64,000 nt of DNA from a bacterium 336/3 (GTDB lineage Bacteria > Bacteroidota > Bacteroidia > Cytophagales > Thermonemataceae), in the NCBI GenBank assembly GCA_001281695.1, contig LJIE01000001.1, positions 440,107 to 504,106 of the forward strand. The letters run 5' to 3'. The position numbers and the translations under genes were made by a program. How positions within the stretch are numbered: position 1 is the stretch's first letter; every line of letters starts with the position of its first letter. Positions 41,154-49,355 of the stretch are shown here, in pieces. Under the pieces are notes generated by a model. It was not told where the DNA came from and ran no database searches. It worked only from the letters and a program-made list of their open reading frames with translations.

Positions 41154-41462
41154 TTAAAGTAACTGCGAAATATTGAAATTTTTTCCTTTGTGATTCTTCT
41201 GAACAATGATGAGAAGCTTTTGGGGTTCATTCTTTCTGATTAAAAAAATTTTTTCTCCAACATTTTTCTCAAATCTATATACAGCACTACTTTCTAAAGC
41301 TGTTGTAGATTTTTCTGTTGCTACCACAACCCTCACAGCTAAATCATTTTTTAAAGTAAAATCAATTTTTGTCTCTTCTTGAGATATACATCTCCATTGC
41401 TCTGAAGCCTTCAGTGTTATGGCTATTGTAAAAAGCAATATGGATAATGTTTTAAAAAGCAT
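41154..41462 (-). CDS. small secreted protein, paralogue B
   Basis: A 102-residue exported protein with a signal peptide (MLFKTLSILLFTIAITLKAS). Like its neighbour it is beta-rich and ends in a related block (KLLIIVQKNHKGKNFNISQLL, compared with KLLVKVDGSIAGKTFKLSELM). It has a single Cys at the mature N-terminus region (WRCISQ) and lacks the Cys pair of paralogue A. It is the first gene of a probable two-gene unit. The function is unknown. Confidence 0.72.
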   Translation of the reverse strand: MLFKTLSILLFTIAITLKASEQWRCISQEETKIDFTLKNDLAVRVVVATEKSTTALESSAVYRFEKNVGEKIFLIRKNEPQKLLIIVQKNHKGKNFNISQLL

Positions 41463-41491
41463 GTAAAGTTTTTTATTATTGTTTTATGTTT

Positions 41492-41499
41492 CAAAAGTA
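41492..41499 (-). promoter_or_regulatory. -7 box TACTTTTG before the small secreted paralogues
   Basis: Full match to TAnnTTTG on the minus strand, 30 bases ahead of ATG 41462. No -33 TTTG at the expected spacing was found. Confidence 0.45.
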
Positions 41500-41521
41500 T
41501 AAGAAAGATTTTGATTGTAGT

Positions 41522-41554
41522 TTTGTCATTTTATCAAAACGCTTCTTATTTTTA
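41522..41554 (+). promoter_or_regulatory. putative promoter of the MOSC gene
   Basis: TTTG at 41522-41525 and TATTTTTA at 41547-41554 are 21 bases apart, the Bacteroidota spacing, and end 20 bases before the ATG; the last base departs from TAnnTTTG. Confidence 0.4.
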
Positions 41555-41574
41555 CGAAAGTCTTAATTTTATAT

Positions 41575-42378
41575 ATGAAAGGAGAATACCATATTAGTGA
41601 ATTATATATTTATCCTATCAAATCTTTTGCAGGAATTGAAATCCAAGAGGCTGAAATTACAGATAGAGGATTTCAATATGATAGAAGATGGATGCTCATA
41701 GATAACAATGGGCGATTTTTGAGCCAAAGAGAATATGTAGAACTTTGTTTTTTTCAACCTGTTATAAAGTCAAATGGTTTGGAAGTGTATCATAAAAAAT
41801 ATCCTTCTCAAAAGATTTTTATACCTTTTGAATATAACTCTGAAAATCAGGATGTAGTAATTTGGGATGATACCTGTCAGGCAAATACAGTTTCAGAAAA
41901 TATCAATACCTTTTTCTCTGATTTGCTCAAACAAGAAGTGAAACTAGTATATATGGCTGATAACTCTCATAGACTGATAGATACCAAATATGCTAAAGAA
42001 GGTGAATTAACGAGCTTTTCAGATGGATACCCATTTTTATTGATTGGGCAGAGTTCATTGAATGATTTGAATAAGAAAACAAGTGAATCTATTCCTATGA
42101 ATCGTTTCAGACCTAACATAGTATTTACTGGAGGAGAAGCTTTTATCGAAGATACTTGGAAAGACTTTTCAATTACTAATATTCTTTTTACTTGTGCAAA
42201 ACCTTGTGCAAGATGTGTTGTTACCACTATCAATCAAGAAACAGGTGAAAAAGGTAAAGAGCCTTTAGTAACTCTAAATCAATACAGAAAACAAAATAAT
42301 AAAATACTTTTTGGGCAGAATATCATCCATCATGGATTGGGTAAAATTAAATTAGGGGATCAATTAATAGTTCAATAA
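41575..42378 (+). CDS. MOSC-domain protein (mARC/YcbX-like)
   Basis: A 267-residue protein with the MOSC N-terminal beta barrel (ISELYIYPIKSFAGIEIQEA, DRRWMLIDNNGRFLSQRE) and the C-terminal MOSC domain (MNRFRPNIVFTGGEAFIEDTW, then CAKPCARCVVTTINQETGE). The Cys of CARC is the conserved molybdenum-ligand position. Relatives reduce N-hydroxylated compounds using a molybdenum cofactor and an electron donor. No 2Fe-2S domain is fused, so an external ferredoxin is needed. It is followed 10 bases later by an MFS gene, probably co-transcribed. Confidence 0.9.
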   Translation: MKGEYHISELYIYPIKSFAGIEIQEAEITDRGFQYDRRWMLIDNNGRFLSQREYVELCFFQPVIKSNGLEVYHKKYPSQKIFIPFEYNSENQDVVIWDDTCQANTVSENINTFFSDLLKQEVKLVYMADNSHRLIDTKYAKEGELTSFSDGYPFLLIGQSSLNDLNKKTSESIPMNRFRPNIVFTGGEAFIEDTWKDFSITNILFTCAKPCARCVVTTINQETGEKGKEPLVTLNQYRKQNNKILFGQNIIHHGLGKIKLGDQLIVQ

Positions 42379-42388
42379 AAATATAAAC

Positions 42389-43627
42389 ATGCAATCATTA
42401 TCAACATCACAACCTTCTTCTAAGAAAATCTGGATTACTGTTATGGTAGCTGCTTTAGGCTACTTTGTAGATATTTATGATTTGTTATTATTTAGTATTA
42501 TCCGAATAGATAGTTTAAAAAGTTTAGGTTATACTTCTGACAAAGACATAGAAAACTATGGACATTTACTCATTAATACCCAAATGATAGGGCTTTTATT
42601 GGGTGGACTTTTGTGGGGAACATTGGGTGATAAAAAAGGGCGTTTGTCAGTTTTATTTGGCTCTATCATTACTTATTCATTAGCCAATATTGCCAATGGC
42701 TTTGTTCAAAATATTGAACAGTATGTTGTCTTGAGATTTATAGCTGGAATAGGTTTAGCAGGAGAATTGGGAGCTGGTATTACACTTGTCAATGAAATTA
42801 TGAGTAAAGAAAAACGTGGTTATGGTGTAACCATTGTTGCTTCTGTGGGGCTTTTGGGAGCTGTTTTTGCATCTGTATTGAGTCAAGAATTTGGATGGAG
42901 GCCAGCTTATTGGATAGGAGGAGGAATGGGAGTAGCTCTGCTACTGCTTCGTGTGGGAGTAGCAGAATCAGGATTGTTTGGAAAGGCTAAACAAGAAGGT
43001 GTAAAACTTGGTAATTTTTCAATGATTCTTACAAATTCCAAACGCTTAAAAACCTATTTATGCTCTATATTATGTACAATTCCTGTCTGGTATGTGATAG
43101 GGCTCTTGGTTACATTTTGTAAAGAGTTTGGACAGGCTCTCCAAATGCCTGAAATTCCTAAACCTGCTGTTGCTATTTTGTTTGCTTATGCAGGTTTGAG
43201 TGTAGGAGATATGGCAAGTGGTATTATTAGCCAATGGACACGCTCACGTAAAAAAGTACAATATGGTTTTATTTCTTTGGGAGCTATAATGAGTATAATT
43301 TATTTAACAAGCTCTCATTTAAGTTTAGAAGTATTTTATGGATTGTGTTTTGTCTTAGGAATGTTTTCAGGTTATTGGGTAATTTCTATTACCTCTGTTT
43401 CTGAGCATTTTGGTACAAATTTAAGAGCTACTGTTACTACAACAGTACCTAATTTTGTAAGAGGCTCATTTGTACTCGTAGATATTTGTTATAATCTATT
43501 AAAAGAACCTTTAGGGAAAATTGAAAGTGCGATGTGGGTAGGAGCAGTTGTATTTATATTGGCTATATGGGCTGTAACACAACTAGAAGAAACTTTTGGA
43601 AAAGATTTAAACTTTCAAGAATCATAA
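42389..43627 (+). CDS. MFS transporter
   Basis: A 412-residue major facilitator with 12 predicted helices. The loop 2-3 signature GTLGDKKGRLSVLFGS is clear, as is RFIAGIGLAGELGAGITLVNEIM, which is typical of the sugar/metabolite:proton symporter branch that includes ProP- and ShiA-like carriers. A short Ser-rich N-terminus precedes helix 1. The substrate cannot be told from sequence. It is read with the MOSC gene and ends at a compact hairpin shared with ispE. Confidence 0.9.
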   Translation: MQSLSTSQPSSKKIWITVMVAALGYFVDIYDLLLFSIIRIDSLKSLGYTSDKDIENYGHLLINTQMIGLLLGGLLWGTLGDKKGRLSVLFGSIITYSLANIANGFVQNIEQYVVLRFIAGIGLAGELGAGITLVNEIMSKEKRGYGVTIVASVGLLGAVFASVLSQEFGWRPAYWIGGGMGVALLLLRVGVAESGLFGKAKQEGVKLGNFSMILTNSKRLKTYLCSILCTIPVWYVIGLLVTFCKEFGQALQMPEIPKPAVAILFAYAGLSVGDMASGIISQWTRSRKKVQYGFISLGAIMSIIYLTSSHLSLEVFYGLCFVLGMFSGYWVISITSVSEHFGTNLRATVTTTVPNFVRGSFVLVDICYNLLKEPLGKIESAMWVGAVVFILAIWAVTQLEETFGKDLNFQES

Positions 43628-43629
43628 AA

Positions 43630-43654
43630 AAGAAACTCTCTATTTGAGAGTTTC
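43630..43654. terminator. bidirectional terminator at the MFS/ispE junction
   Basis: AGAAACTCTC pairs with GAGAGTTTCT around a 5-base loop, with A run in front and TT behind; it covers the last codons of ispE. Confidence 0.75.
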
Positions 43655-44452
43655 TTGCCAAATCGTATAGTTTTCTTCAAATTTAAGACTGGAAGGCTTT
43701 TCTTCAAATATTCCATAAATTGTTGAACCTGATCCAGACATAGAAGCATATATAGCTCCTTGCTTGTATAAGTATTCTTTTATTTCACTTAGTTTAGGAT
43801 ATTTTTCAAACAAATGAGTCTCGAAATCATTTTTGATGATATTTTTCCATTTGTTCAAAGGATTTGTTTCTAAAAAGTTTTTTAAATCAAAACTTAAAGG
43901 TTGTGGTTTAACACCTGAATAAGCTTCTTTTGTAGAAATATGAATATTCGGATATACTAAAACTAAATATTTTCCTTTCAAATCTAACTTTATATCTTTG
44001 AATTTATCCCCTTTTTCATAACAGTATAGAGGTTTACTTTCTATAAAAAAAGCACAATCACTACCCAATAAACGAGCATATTCTTGCATTTGAGAGGTTT
44101 CAAGGCCAAGATTATAAAGCTGATTGATAAGTTTGATGGTAAAAGCTGCATCAGCAGAGCCACCACCTAAACCTGCACCCATTGGAATTACTTTGTGTAA
44201 AAACATGGATGTAGCAGGAATGAAATGATCTCTAGATAATAAATTTAGGGCTTTCATACACAAATTTTCAGAAGTATCTCCATCTACTTGTAATCCGCTA
44301 ATTTTCAAATAGTTGTTTTCAGATGGAAGTACTTCTAAAACATCACTCCAGCCAACAGGATAAAAGCAAGACTCCAAATTATGGAAACCATCATTGCGTT
44401 TTTCAGTAATATATAAACCAATATTGATTTTGGCATGAGGAAAACTAAGCAT
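43640..44452 (-). CDS. ispE: 4-diphosphocytidyl-2-C-methyl-D-erythritol kinase
   Basis: A 270-residue GHMP kinase of the non-mevalonate isoprenoid pathway. The N-terminal HAKINIGLYITEKRNDGFHNL carries the substrate-binding residues, and the ATP loop is PMGAGLGGGSADAA (about residues 89-102). The C-terminal GSGSTIYGIFEE motif fits IspE. It phosphorylates CDP-methylerythritol in the cytoplasm and supplies precursors for carotenoids (crtI, 13.4 kb), quinones and undecaprenyl phosphate. It starts 2 bases after the stop codon of the sigma-54-type regulator and is read from the same transcript. Confidence 0.95.
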   Translation of the reverse strand: MLSFPHAKINIGLYITEKRNDGFHNLESCFYPVGWSDVLEVLPSENNYLKISGLQVDGDTSENLCMKALNLLSRDHFIPATSMFLHKVIPMGAGLGGGSADAAFTIKLINQLYNLGLETSQMQEYARLLGSDCAFFIESKPLYCYEKGDKFKDIKLDLKGKYLVLVYPNIHISTKEAYSGVKPQPLSFDLKNFLETNPLNKWKNIIKNDFETHLFEKYPKLSEIKEYLYKQGAIYASMSGSGSTIYGIFEEKPSSLKFEENYTIWQETLK

Positions 44453-44454
44453 AC

Positions 44455-45729
44455 TTATACAGATTCTAGATTATAGCGTTTAATTTTTCTGTATAAAGTT
44501 CGTTCAGAAATACCCAAATCTTCAGCAGCATATTTGCGTTTACCATTATGTTGTTTGAGAGCCTTTACAATCATTTCTTTTTCTTTTCTTTCTAAAGATA
44601 AAGATTCTTCTTCTGTTTCGTGACTAATATCCTCTATTGTTTCATGTTCATTCGGTATTTGAATGATATTATCGTTGATAGGTACAATAGCAGTTTGTCT
44701 ATTATTATCTACAATTGTAGGTTTCATCGTCTGTATATCTTGAAACAAATCTTGATGTTGTTGTAATACATCTGCTCCAGCTACATTAGATGTAAGCAGT
44801 TGAAAAACAAGCTTTTTTAGCTCTGTTACATCTTTTCTCATATCAAAAAGTACTTTGTATAAAAGTTCTCGATCAGAAAAATTCTGGTTAGTTCCTTCTT
44901 GATGATGCTCTAACAATACAGGTAAATTGTTTTGAGTAGCTTTAGGTAAATATTTTTGCAAAACTTCTTTAGAAATGATAAGATTATTAGATGTAATAGC
45001 CATGTCATAAATCAGATTTTTTAACTGACGAATATTTCCAGGGAATCTGTAATCTAAAATTATATTTTTGGCTTCATCTGTAAGTTCTATGGGTTTAGTT
45101 TTATATTTTTCAGCAAAATCGGTTGCAAACTTCCTGAATAAGAGCAACATATCTTGACCTCTCTCTCGTAAACTTGGTACATAAATAGGAACAGTACTCA
45201 ATCTATAATATAAATCTTCTCTAAATTTCACTTTTCGGATAGCCTCTTCTAAATTTACATTGGTAGCAGCTACAATCCTGACATCTGTTTTTTGAACTTT
45301 GGATGATCCTACTTTTATAAACTCCCCATTTTCAAGTACTCTTAAAAGTCTTGCTTGTGTACTTAAGGGCATTTCTCCAATCTCATCTAAAAAAATAGTA
45401 CCACCATTATTGACTTCAAAAAAACCTTTTCTTGCTTCGATAGCTCCTGTAAATGAGCCTTTTTCATGTCCAAAAAGTTCAGAGTCTATTGTTCCTTCAG
45501 GAATAGCACCACAATTTACAGCTGTAAAATTATTATGTTTTCGAGCACTAAGCTGATGTATTACTTTAGAAAAAGATTCTTTCCCAACACCACTCTCTCC
45601 TGTAATCAAAACATTGATATCTGTAGCAGCTACTTGGATAGCTCTTTCAAGAGCTTGGTTAAGAAGAGGAGAGTTACCAATGATGCCAAATCTTTGCTTG
45701 ACAGTTTGTATATCTAAGTTGTTTTTCAT
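44455..45729 (-). CDS. sigma-54-type AAA+ transcriptional activator, Fis HTH
   Basis: A 424-residue regulator with no N-terminal receiver. The AAA+ domain begins almost at once (about 15-240): Walker A ITGESGVGKESFSKVIHQLS, the loop-1 motif written GSFTGA in GHEKGSFTGAIEA in place of GAFTGA, Walker B GGTIFLDEIGEMPL, and the arginine finger in LYYRLSTVPI. A linker of about 120 residues leads to a Fis-type HTH (RKYAAEDLGISERTLYRKIKRY). It acts on RNA polymerase with sigma-54, if that factor is present. The ATG at 45729 is preferred to upstream starts. It is divergent from the gldJ-like gene and co-transcribed with ispE. Confidence 0.92.
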   Translation of the reverse strand: MKNNLDIQTVKQRFGIIGNSPLLNQALERAIQVAATDINVLITGESGVGKESFSKVIHQLSARKHNNFTAVNCGAIPEGTIDSELFGHEKGSFTGAIEARKGFFEVNNGGTIFLDEIGEMPLSTQARLLRVLENGEFIKVGSSKVQKTDVRIVAATNVNLEEAIRKVKFREDLYYRLSTVPIYVPSLRERGQDMLLLFRKFATDFAEKYKTKPIELTDEAKNIILDYRFPGNIRQLKNLIYDMAITSNNLIISKEVLQKYLPKATQNNLPVLLEHHQEGTNQNFSDRELLYKVLFDMRKDVTELKKLVFQLLTSNVAGADVLQQHQDLFQDIQTMKPTIVDNNRQTAIVPINDNIIQIPNEHETIEDISHETEEESLSLERKEKEMIVKALKQHNGKRKYAAEDLGISERTLYRKIKRYNLESV

Positions 45730-45873
45730 CAAAAAAATATTTACCTTTACAACCTCAAAAATAATAAAATGGTTGCAAAAATATGACAAAATGTCGGATT
45801 TTTTGACAACATTAAACCAAACTAATTAAAAAAAAGTTTAATTTTTTTTGCAGACTGAAAAAAAAATGCAAAC

Positions 45874-45900
45874 TTTGGTACAATTAGTGTTGTAGTTTTG
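45874..45900 (+). promoter_or_regulatory. putative promoter of the first gldJ-like gene
   Basis: TTTG (45874-45877) and TAGTTTTG (45893-45900) match the -33 and -7 elements of Bacteroidota, but the 15-base spacing is short. The -7 box lies 29 bases ahead of the ATG. Confidence 0.45.
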
Positions 45901-45929
45901 GTATATTCAGAAATGGTGTTTAAACGTAT

Positions 45930-47588
45930 ATGATTATGAATCAAAGTGTTAAGGCTTTGCTTTATGCAGGTGTTGTAGCAGGAAGTATCAGTTCTTGCAG
46001 TCTGTTTAAAAAGAAAGACAAACAAGAAGGGTTTAATTTCCAGACTCAGTATAGTAATACTGTTCATAAAAAAGGAATGATAAGCCAAGTCACAGGTATA
46101 GACTACAATAGTCAGGACTCAGGGTCTTATACTTCTTTAGCAGTTAAAGAGTATTTTGGACAAAAAGACGCTCCCAACTTGATATTTATTGAAGGTGGAC
46201 GCTTTGTAATGGGTTCAGGTGAGGAAGATATTCTTTATACACGTGACAATAGAGAGAGAACAGTAAGTGTTCAGTCATTCTATATGGATCAAACTGAAAT
46301 TGCAAATATTCACTGGCTCGAATTTATGAATCATTATTCGAAACCTGAGAATCAAAATCAAATAGACCCAATCTATCAGGATTCTATTCCTAACCCTAGT
46401 GCAAGACAAATTCCTGATCCTGCCTTTGTTGCACCAATGATTGCCAATCCTGTGCCACAGAAGCAAATCGTTGATCCTAACGATACACGAAATGTCCCTG
46501 AATCTAGAAAAAGAAAGATCCCTGATCCTAACTATCAAGCACAGATCCCTGATCCTAATGCTAAAGCTCCGATGATAGCTGACCCTAAGGACAAGATTGC
46601 AGCTCCCTTACTTGAAAGTTTCAGAAGAAAAATTTTATTGCCTGATACAACCGTTTGGGCAAGAGAAACAGCATTTAATGATTCTTATGTACAAAACTAC
46701 TTACGTTACCCTGGTTTTAGATTCTTCCCTGTGGTAGGTATTTCTTGGGTGCAAGCACAAGAGTTCTGTAAATGGCGTACAAGATCAGCCAATGAATATT
46801 TCTTAGCGAAGCAAGTATTAAAAGATAAAGATGGCAAACTTGCCGAATACAAAGGTAAGGATGTAAAAAATATACCTTTAGAAAGTGGTTTGAAATTCCC
46901 TGACTATCGTCTTCCTACTGAGGCTGAATGGGAATATGCAGCCAAAGGCATGATAGGTACTCAATATGAAGATGAAAACCAGTCTAATGGTCGTATCTAT
47001 CCTTGGGATGGTCATGCTACTCGTAACCCTTATGGAAAACAAATGGGTTTCTTCCTAGCGAACTTTAAGAGAGGTAGAGGTGACTACGCTGGTATTGCTG
47101 GAAAACAAAATGATGCAGCTTTAATTACAGAATGGATTTATCAATATCCTCCTAATGACTTTGGATTGTATAACATGGGTGGTAATGTAGCAGAATGGGT
47201 TGAAGATGTATATCGTCCATTATCTTATGAAGATGTGTCTGATTTAAACCCTGTAAGACGTATTCAGTTAGATTCTACAAAATTAAAAGCTGATCCTAGA
47301 AAATCTGTGTTTGGAGATTCTGCCGGTTTGTATGTAATCACTATCAAAGGAAAACCTAATACTGCAGGTGCAGGTAGCCCATTCTCATTAGTAACAGATA
47401 ATGCTCGTGTATATAAAGGAGGTTCTTGGAGAGATGTTGCTTACTTCTTATCTCCAGGTACGAGAAGATATTTAGATAAAAATAAATCTACTGATTATAT
47501 CGGTTTCCGTTGTGCGATGATTATGGCTGGTGAAATGCAAGGAGAGAGTCGTCGTAAAAATAAGAAAGTAGGTAATCAATATAGATAA
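45930..47588 (+). CDS. gldJ: GldJ-like gliding/T9SS lipoprotein with IxDP-repeat insertion
   Basis: A 552-residue lipoprotein (lipobox-like SISSC, then SLFKKKDK). The body is a formylglycine-generating-enzyme (sulfatase-modifying) fold as in GldJ: LIFIEGGRFVMGSGEEDI, SFYMDQTEIANIHWLEFMN, LLPDTTVW, YPGFRFFPVVGISWVQAQEFCKWRT, YRLPTEAEWEYAAKG, GLYNMGGNVAEWVEDVYRP and VYKGGSWRDVAYFLSPGTRRY. GldJ is needed for gliding and for stability of other type IX secretion parts. Unlike the paralogue downstream, this protein has an insertion at about 140-227 with eight I-x-[DN]-P repeats. No enzyme activity is implied. ATG 45936 is an alternative start. Confidence 0.88.
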   Translation: MIMNQSVKALLYAGVVAGSISSCSLFKKKDKQEGFNFQTQYSNTVHKKGMISQVTGIDYNSQDSGSYTSLAVKEYFGQKDAPNLIFIEGGRFVMGSGEEDILYTRDNRERTVSVQSFYMDQTEIANIHWLEFMNHYSKPENQNQIDPIYQDSIPNPSARQIPDPAFVAPMIANPVPQKQIVDPNDTRNVPESRKRKIPDPNYQAQIPDPNAKAPMIADPKDKIAAPLLESFRRKILLPDTTVWARETAFNDSYVQNYLRYPGFRFFPVVGISWVQAQEFCKWRTRSANEYFLAKQVLKDKDGKLAEYKGKDVKNIPLESGLKFPDYRLPTEAEWEYAAKGMIGTQYEDENQSNGRIYPWDGHATRNPYGKQMGFFLANFKRGRGDYAGIAGKQNDAALITEWIYQYPPNDFGLYNMGGNVAEWVEDVYRPLSYEDVSDLNPVRRIQLDSTKLKADPRKSVFGDSAGLYVITIKGKPNTAGAGSPFSLVTDNARVYKGGSWRDVAYFLSPGTRRYLDKNKSTDYIGFRCAMIMAGEMQGESRRKNKKVGNQYR

Positions 47589-47611
47589 TAAAGGCATTTG
47601 CAATCTTTTTC

Positions 47612-47640
47612 AAAAAGGCTTTGATGCTCAAAGCCTTTTT
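47612..47640 (+). terminator. terminator between the gldJ-like genes
   Basis: AAAAAGGCTTTGA (47612-47624) pairs with TCAAAGCCTTTTT (47628-47640) around 3 bases and ends in a T run, so the second gldJ-like gene needs its own promoter or read-through. Confidence 0.85.
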
Positions 47641-47706
47641 GTATTTGTAGCTTAAATTTCTCAATTATAAACTTGTATTTTGAGCTAATACTCAAAAATT
47701 TACCTT

Positions 47707-49326
47707 ATGAAAAAGATTTCTAAGCGTCTTGGATTGGTGTTGAGCGTCTTAGTAATTACGTTTTCAGCTTGTTCTCTATTCAAAAAGAAGGATAAAAGTG
47801 ATAAACAATCATTTGAAGAAACAGATTTGAATGGACAAGTAAGCCAAGTTACAGGTATTCCCTATAGCGATTCTACTATTGACAATAGTATGTCAGTGGC
47901 AAAATATATAGAGATGCCCAATGCCCCTAACATGGTGTTTATTGAAGGAGGCACATTTGTAATGGGTATTACGGAAGAAGACGTGATTAATCTCTCTAGA
48001 AATAGAGTTACTAAGGTTACTATTCCATCATTTTATATGGATAGAACTGAAATTGCCAATATTCATTGGATTGAGTTCATGAATTTCTTTTATAGAAATA
48101 GAGATTCCATTCCTGCGGGTCTTACCTTTGAAGAATTTAGTGAAGAAATACTTTTACCTGATACAACTGTTTGGGCCTCAGAAGCTTCTGCTAATGATGC
48201 CTATGTTTCTAATTATTTAAGACATCCTGGTTTTAGATTATATCCTGTAGTAGGTATTTCTTGGATTCAAGCTCAAGAATTTTGTAAATGGAGAACTAAA
48301 ATGGTTAACCAATATGTACAAGAAAGCCAGTATTATACAGGTGTCAAAAGAGATGGGAAATTAACAGTTGGACAATTTCAAAAAGGGGGAATAAAAACAG
48401 ATACATCCAATCTTATTCAATATCCTGATTATCGCCTTCCCACAGAAGCAGAATGGGAGTATGCAGCCAAAGCAATGTTCTCCACACAGTATGACGATAT
48501 ACGAAACTCCAAGCAAAGATTGTATCCTTGGGATGGACGCTATGTAAGAAATCCATATAAACCCAATACGGGTTTGTTTATGGCAAACTTTAAGCGTGGT
48601 AGAGGAGATTATGCAGGCATTGCAGGAAGACAAAATGATGGATCAATGGTTACAGCTCATATATATGCTTATCCTCCTAATGATTTTGGTTTATATAATA
48701 TGGCAGGTAATGTAAATGAATGGGTTGAAGATACTTATGTGATTGATGGTTGGGAAGATTATGGTGATTTGAGACAAGCCAAAAGGGCTATCACTTATAC
48801 AGATTCTACCTATCAAACTAAAATGACAATGGATATACTTCTTTATGGAAGGTCTGATACAACCATGAAGAGTAAAAAACAAAATTTAGAAAGACAGTAC
48901 AAAGATACCATTGATATAGCCAAAGAGAATCTGATGAACTTTCCGAGTGCTTTAGGTAAAAACTTATTGGGACTACCAGCTACACCTCTTCCAAAAGAGA
49001 AAATGCAAAACTTCAAAGTATATAAAGGAGGTTCTTGGAAAGATGTAGCCTACTGGCTTGCTCCTGGTACAAGAAGATTTTTAGAAATGGATAAGAGCCT
49101 TCCAACAGTAGGCTTTAGGTGTGCTATGAGTTATGCACCTAAAAGAGAGTTGCCTAAAGATAAGACTGTTACGAGTGATTCTGATTTGACTGATGCTCAA
49201 AAGAAAGCGAAAGCGAAAGCTGAGGCAAAAGCCAAGAAAGCTCAAAAAGCAAAGAATAAATCTCAGAAAAAAGTAAAAGCAAAAAAGAAAAAGAACGAAG
49301 AAGAGGAAGAAAATACTGAAGAATAA
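47707..49326 (+). CDS. gldJ: GldJ-like gliding/T9SS lipoprotein, second copy
   Basis: A 539-residue lipoprotein with lipobox FSAC followed by SLFKKKDK, as in the upstream paralogue. All GldJ blocks are present: MVFIEGGTFVMGITEEDV, FYMDRTEIANIHWIEFMNFF, ILLPDTTVWASEA, NYLRHPGFRLYPVVGISW, YRLPTEAEWEYAAKAM, PNDFGLYNMAGNVNEWVED and VYKGGSWKDVAYWLAPGTRRF. It lacks the IxDP insertion. The C-terminal 60 or so residues are almost only Lys, Ala and Glu, a highly charged tail not found in the first copy. It probably sits on the periplasmic side of the outer membrane with the GldK/GldN ring. It could have diverged into a separate role in the motor. Confidence 0.9.
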   Translation: MKKISKRLGLVLSVLVITFSACSLFKKKDKSDKQSFEETDLNGQVSQVTGIPYSDSTIDNSMSVAKYIEMPNAPNMVFIEGGTFVMGITEEDVINLSRNRVTKVTIPSFYMDRTEIANIHWIEFMNFFYRNRDSIPAGLTFEEFSEEILLPDTTVWASEASANDAYVSNYLRHPGFRLYPVVGISWIQAQEFCKWRTKMVNQYVQESQYYTGVKRDGKLTVGQFQKGGIKTDTSNLIQYPDYRLPTEAEWEYAAKAMFSTQYDDIRNSKQRLYPWDGRYVRNPYKPNTGLFMANFKRGRGDYAGIAGRQNDGSMVTAHIYAYPPNDFGLYNMAGNVNEWVEDTYVIDGWEDYGDLRQAKRAITYTDSTYQTKMTMDILLYGRSDTTMKSKKQNLERQYKDTIDIAKENLMNFPSALGKNLLGLPATPLPKEKMQNFKVYKGGSWKDVAYWLAPGTRRFLEMDKSLPTVGFRCAMSYAPKRELPKDKTVTSDSDLTDAQKKAKAKAEAKAKKAQKAKNKSQKKVKAKKKKNEEEEENTEE

Positions 49327-49353
49327 AAAAGCCACTTATAAAGTGGCTTTTTC
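49325..49353. terminator. bidirectional terminator between gldJ and rfbB
   Basis: AAAAAGCCACTT pairs with AAGTGGCTTTTT around a 3-base loop and serves both convergent genes. Confidence 0.85.
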
Positions 49354-49355
49354 GT

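Noticed and set aside
46500-46600. CRISPR-like direct repeats
   Set aside because: The repeated GATCCCTGATCCTAA units are in-frame IPDPN codons within the gldJ-like gene, with no spacer pattern.
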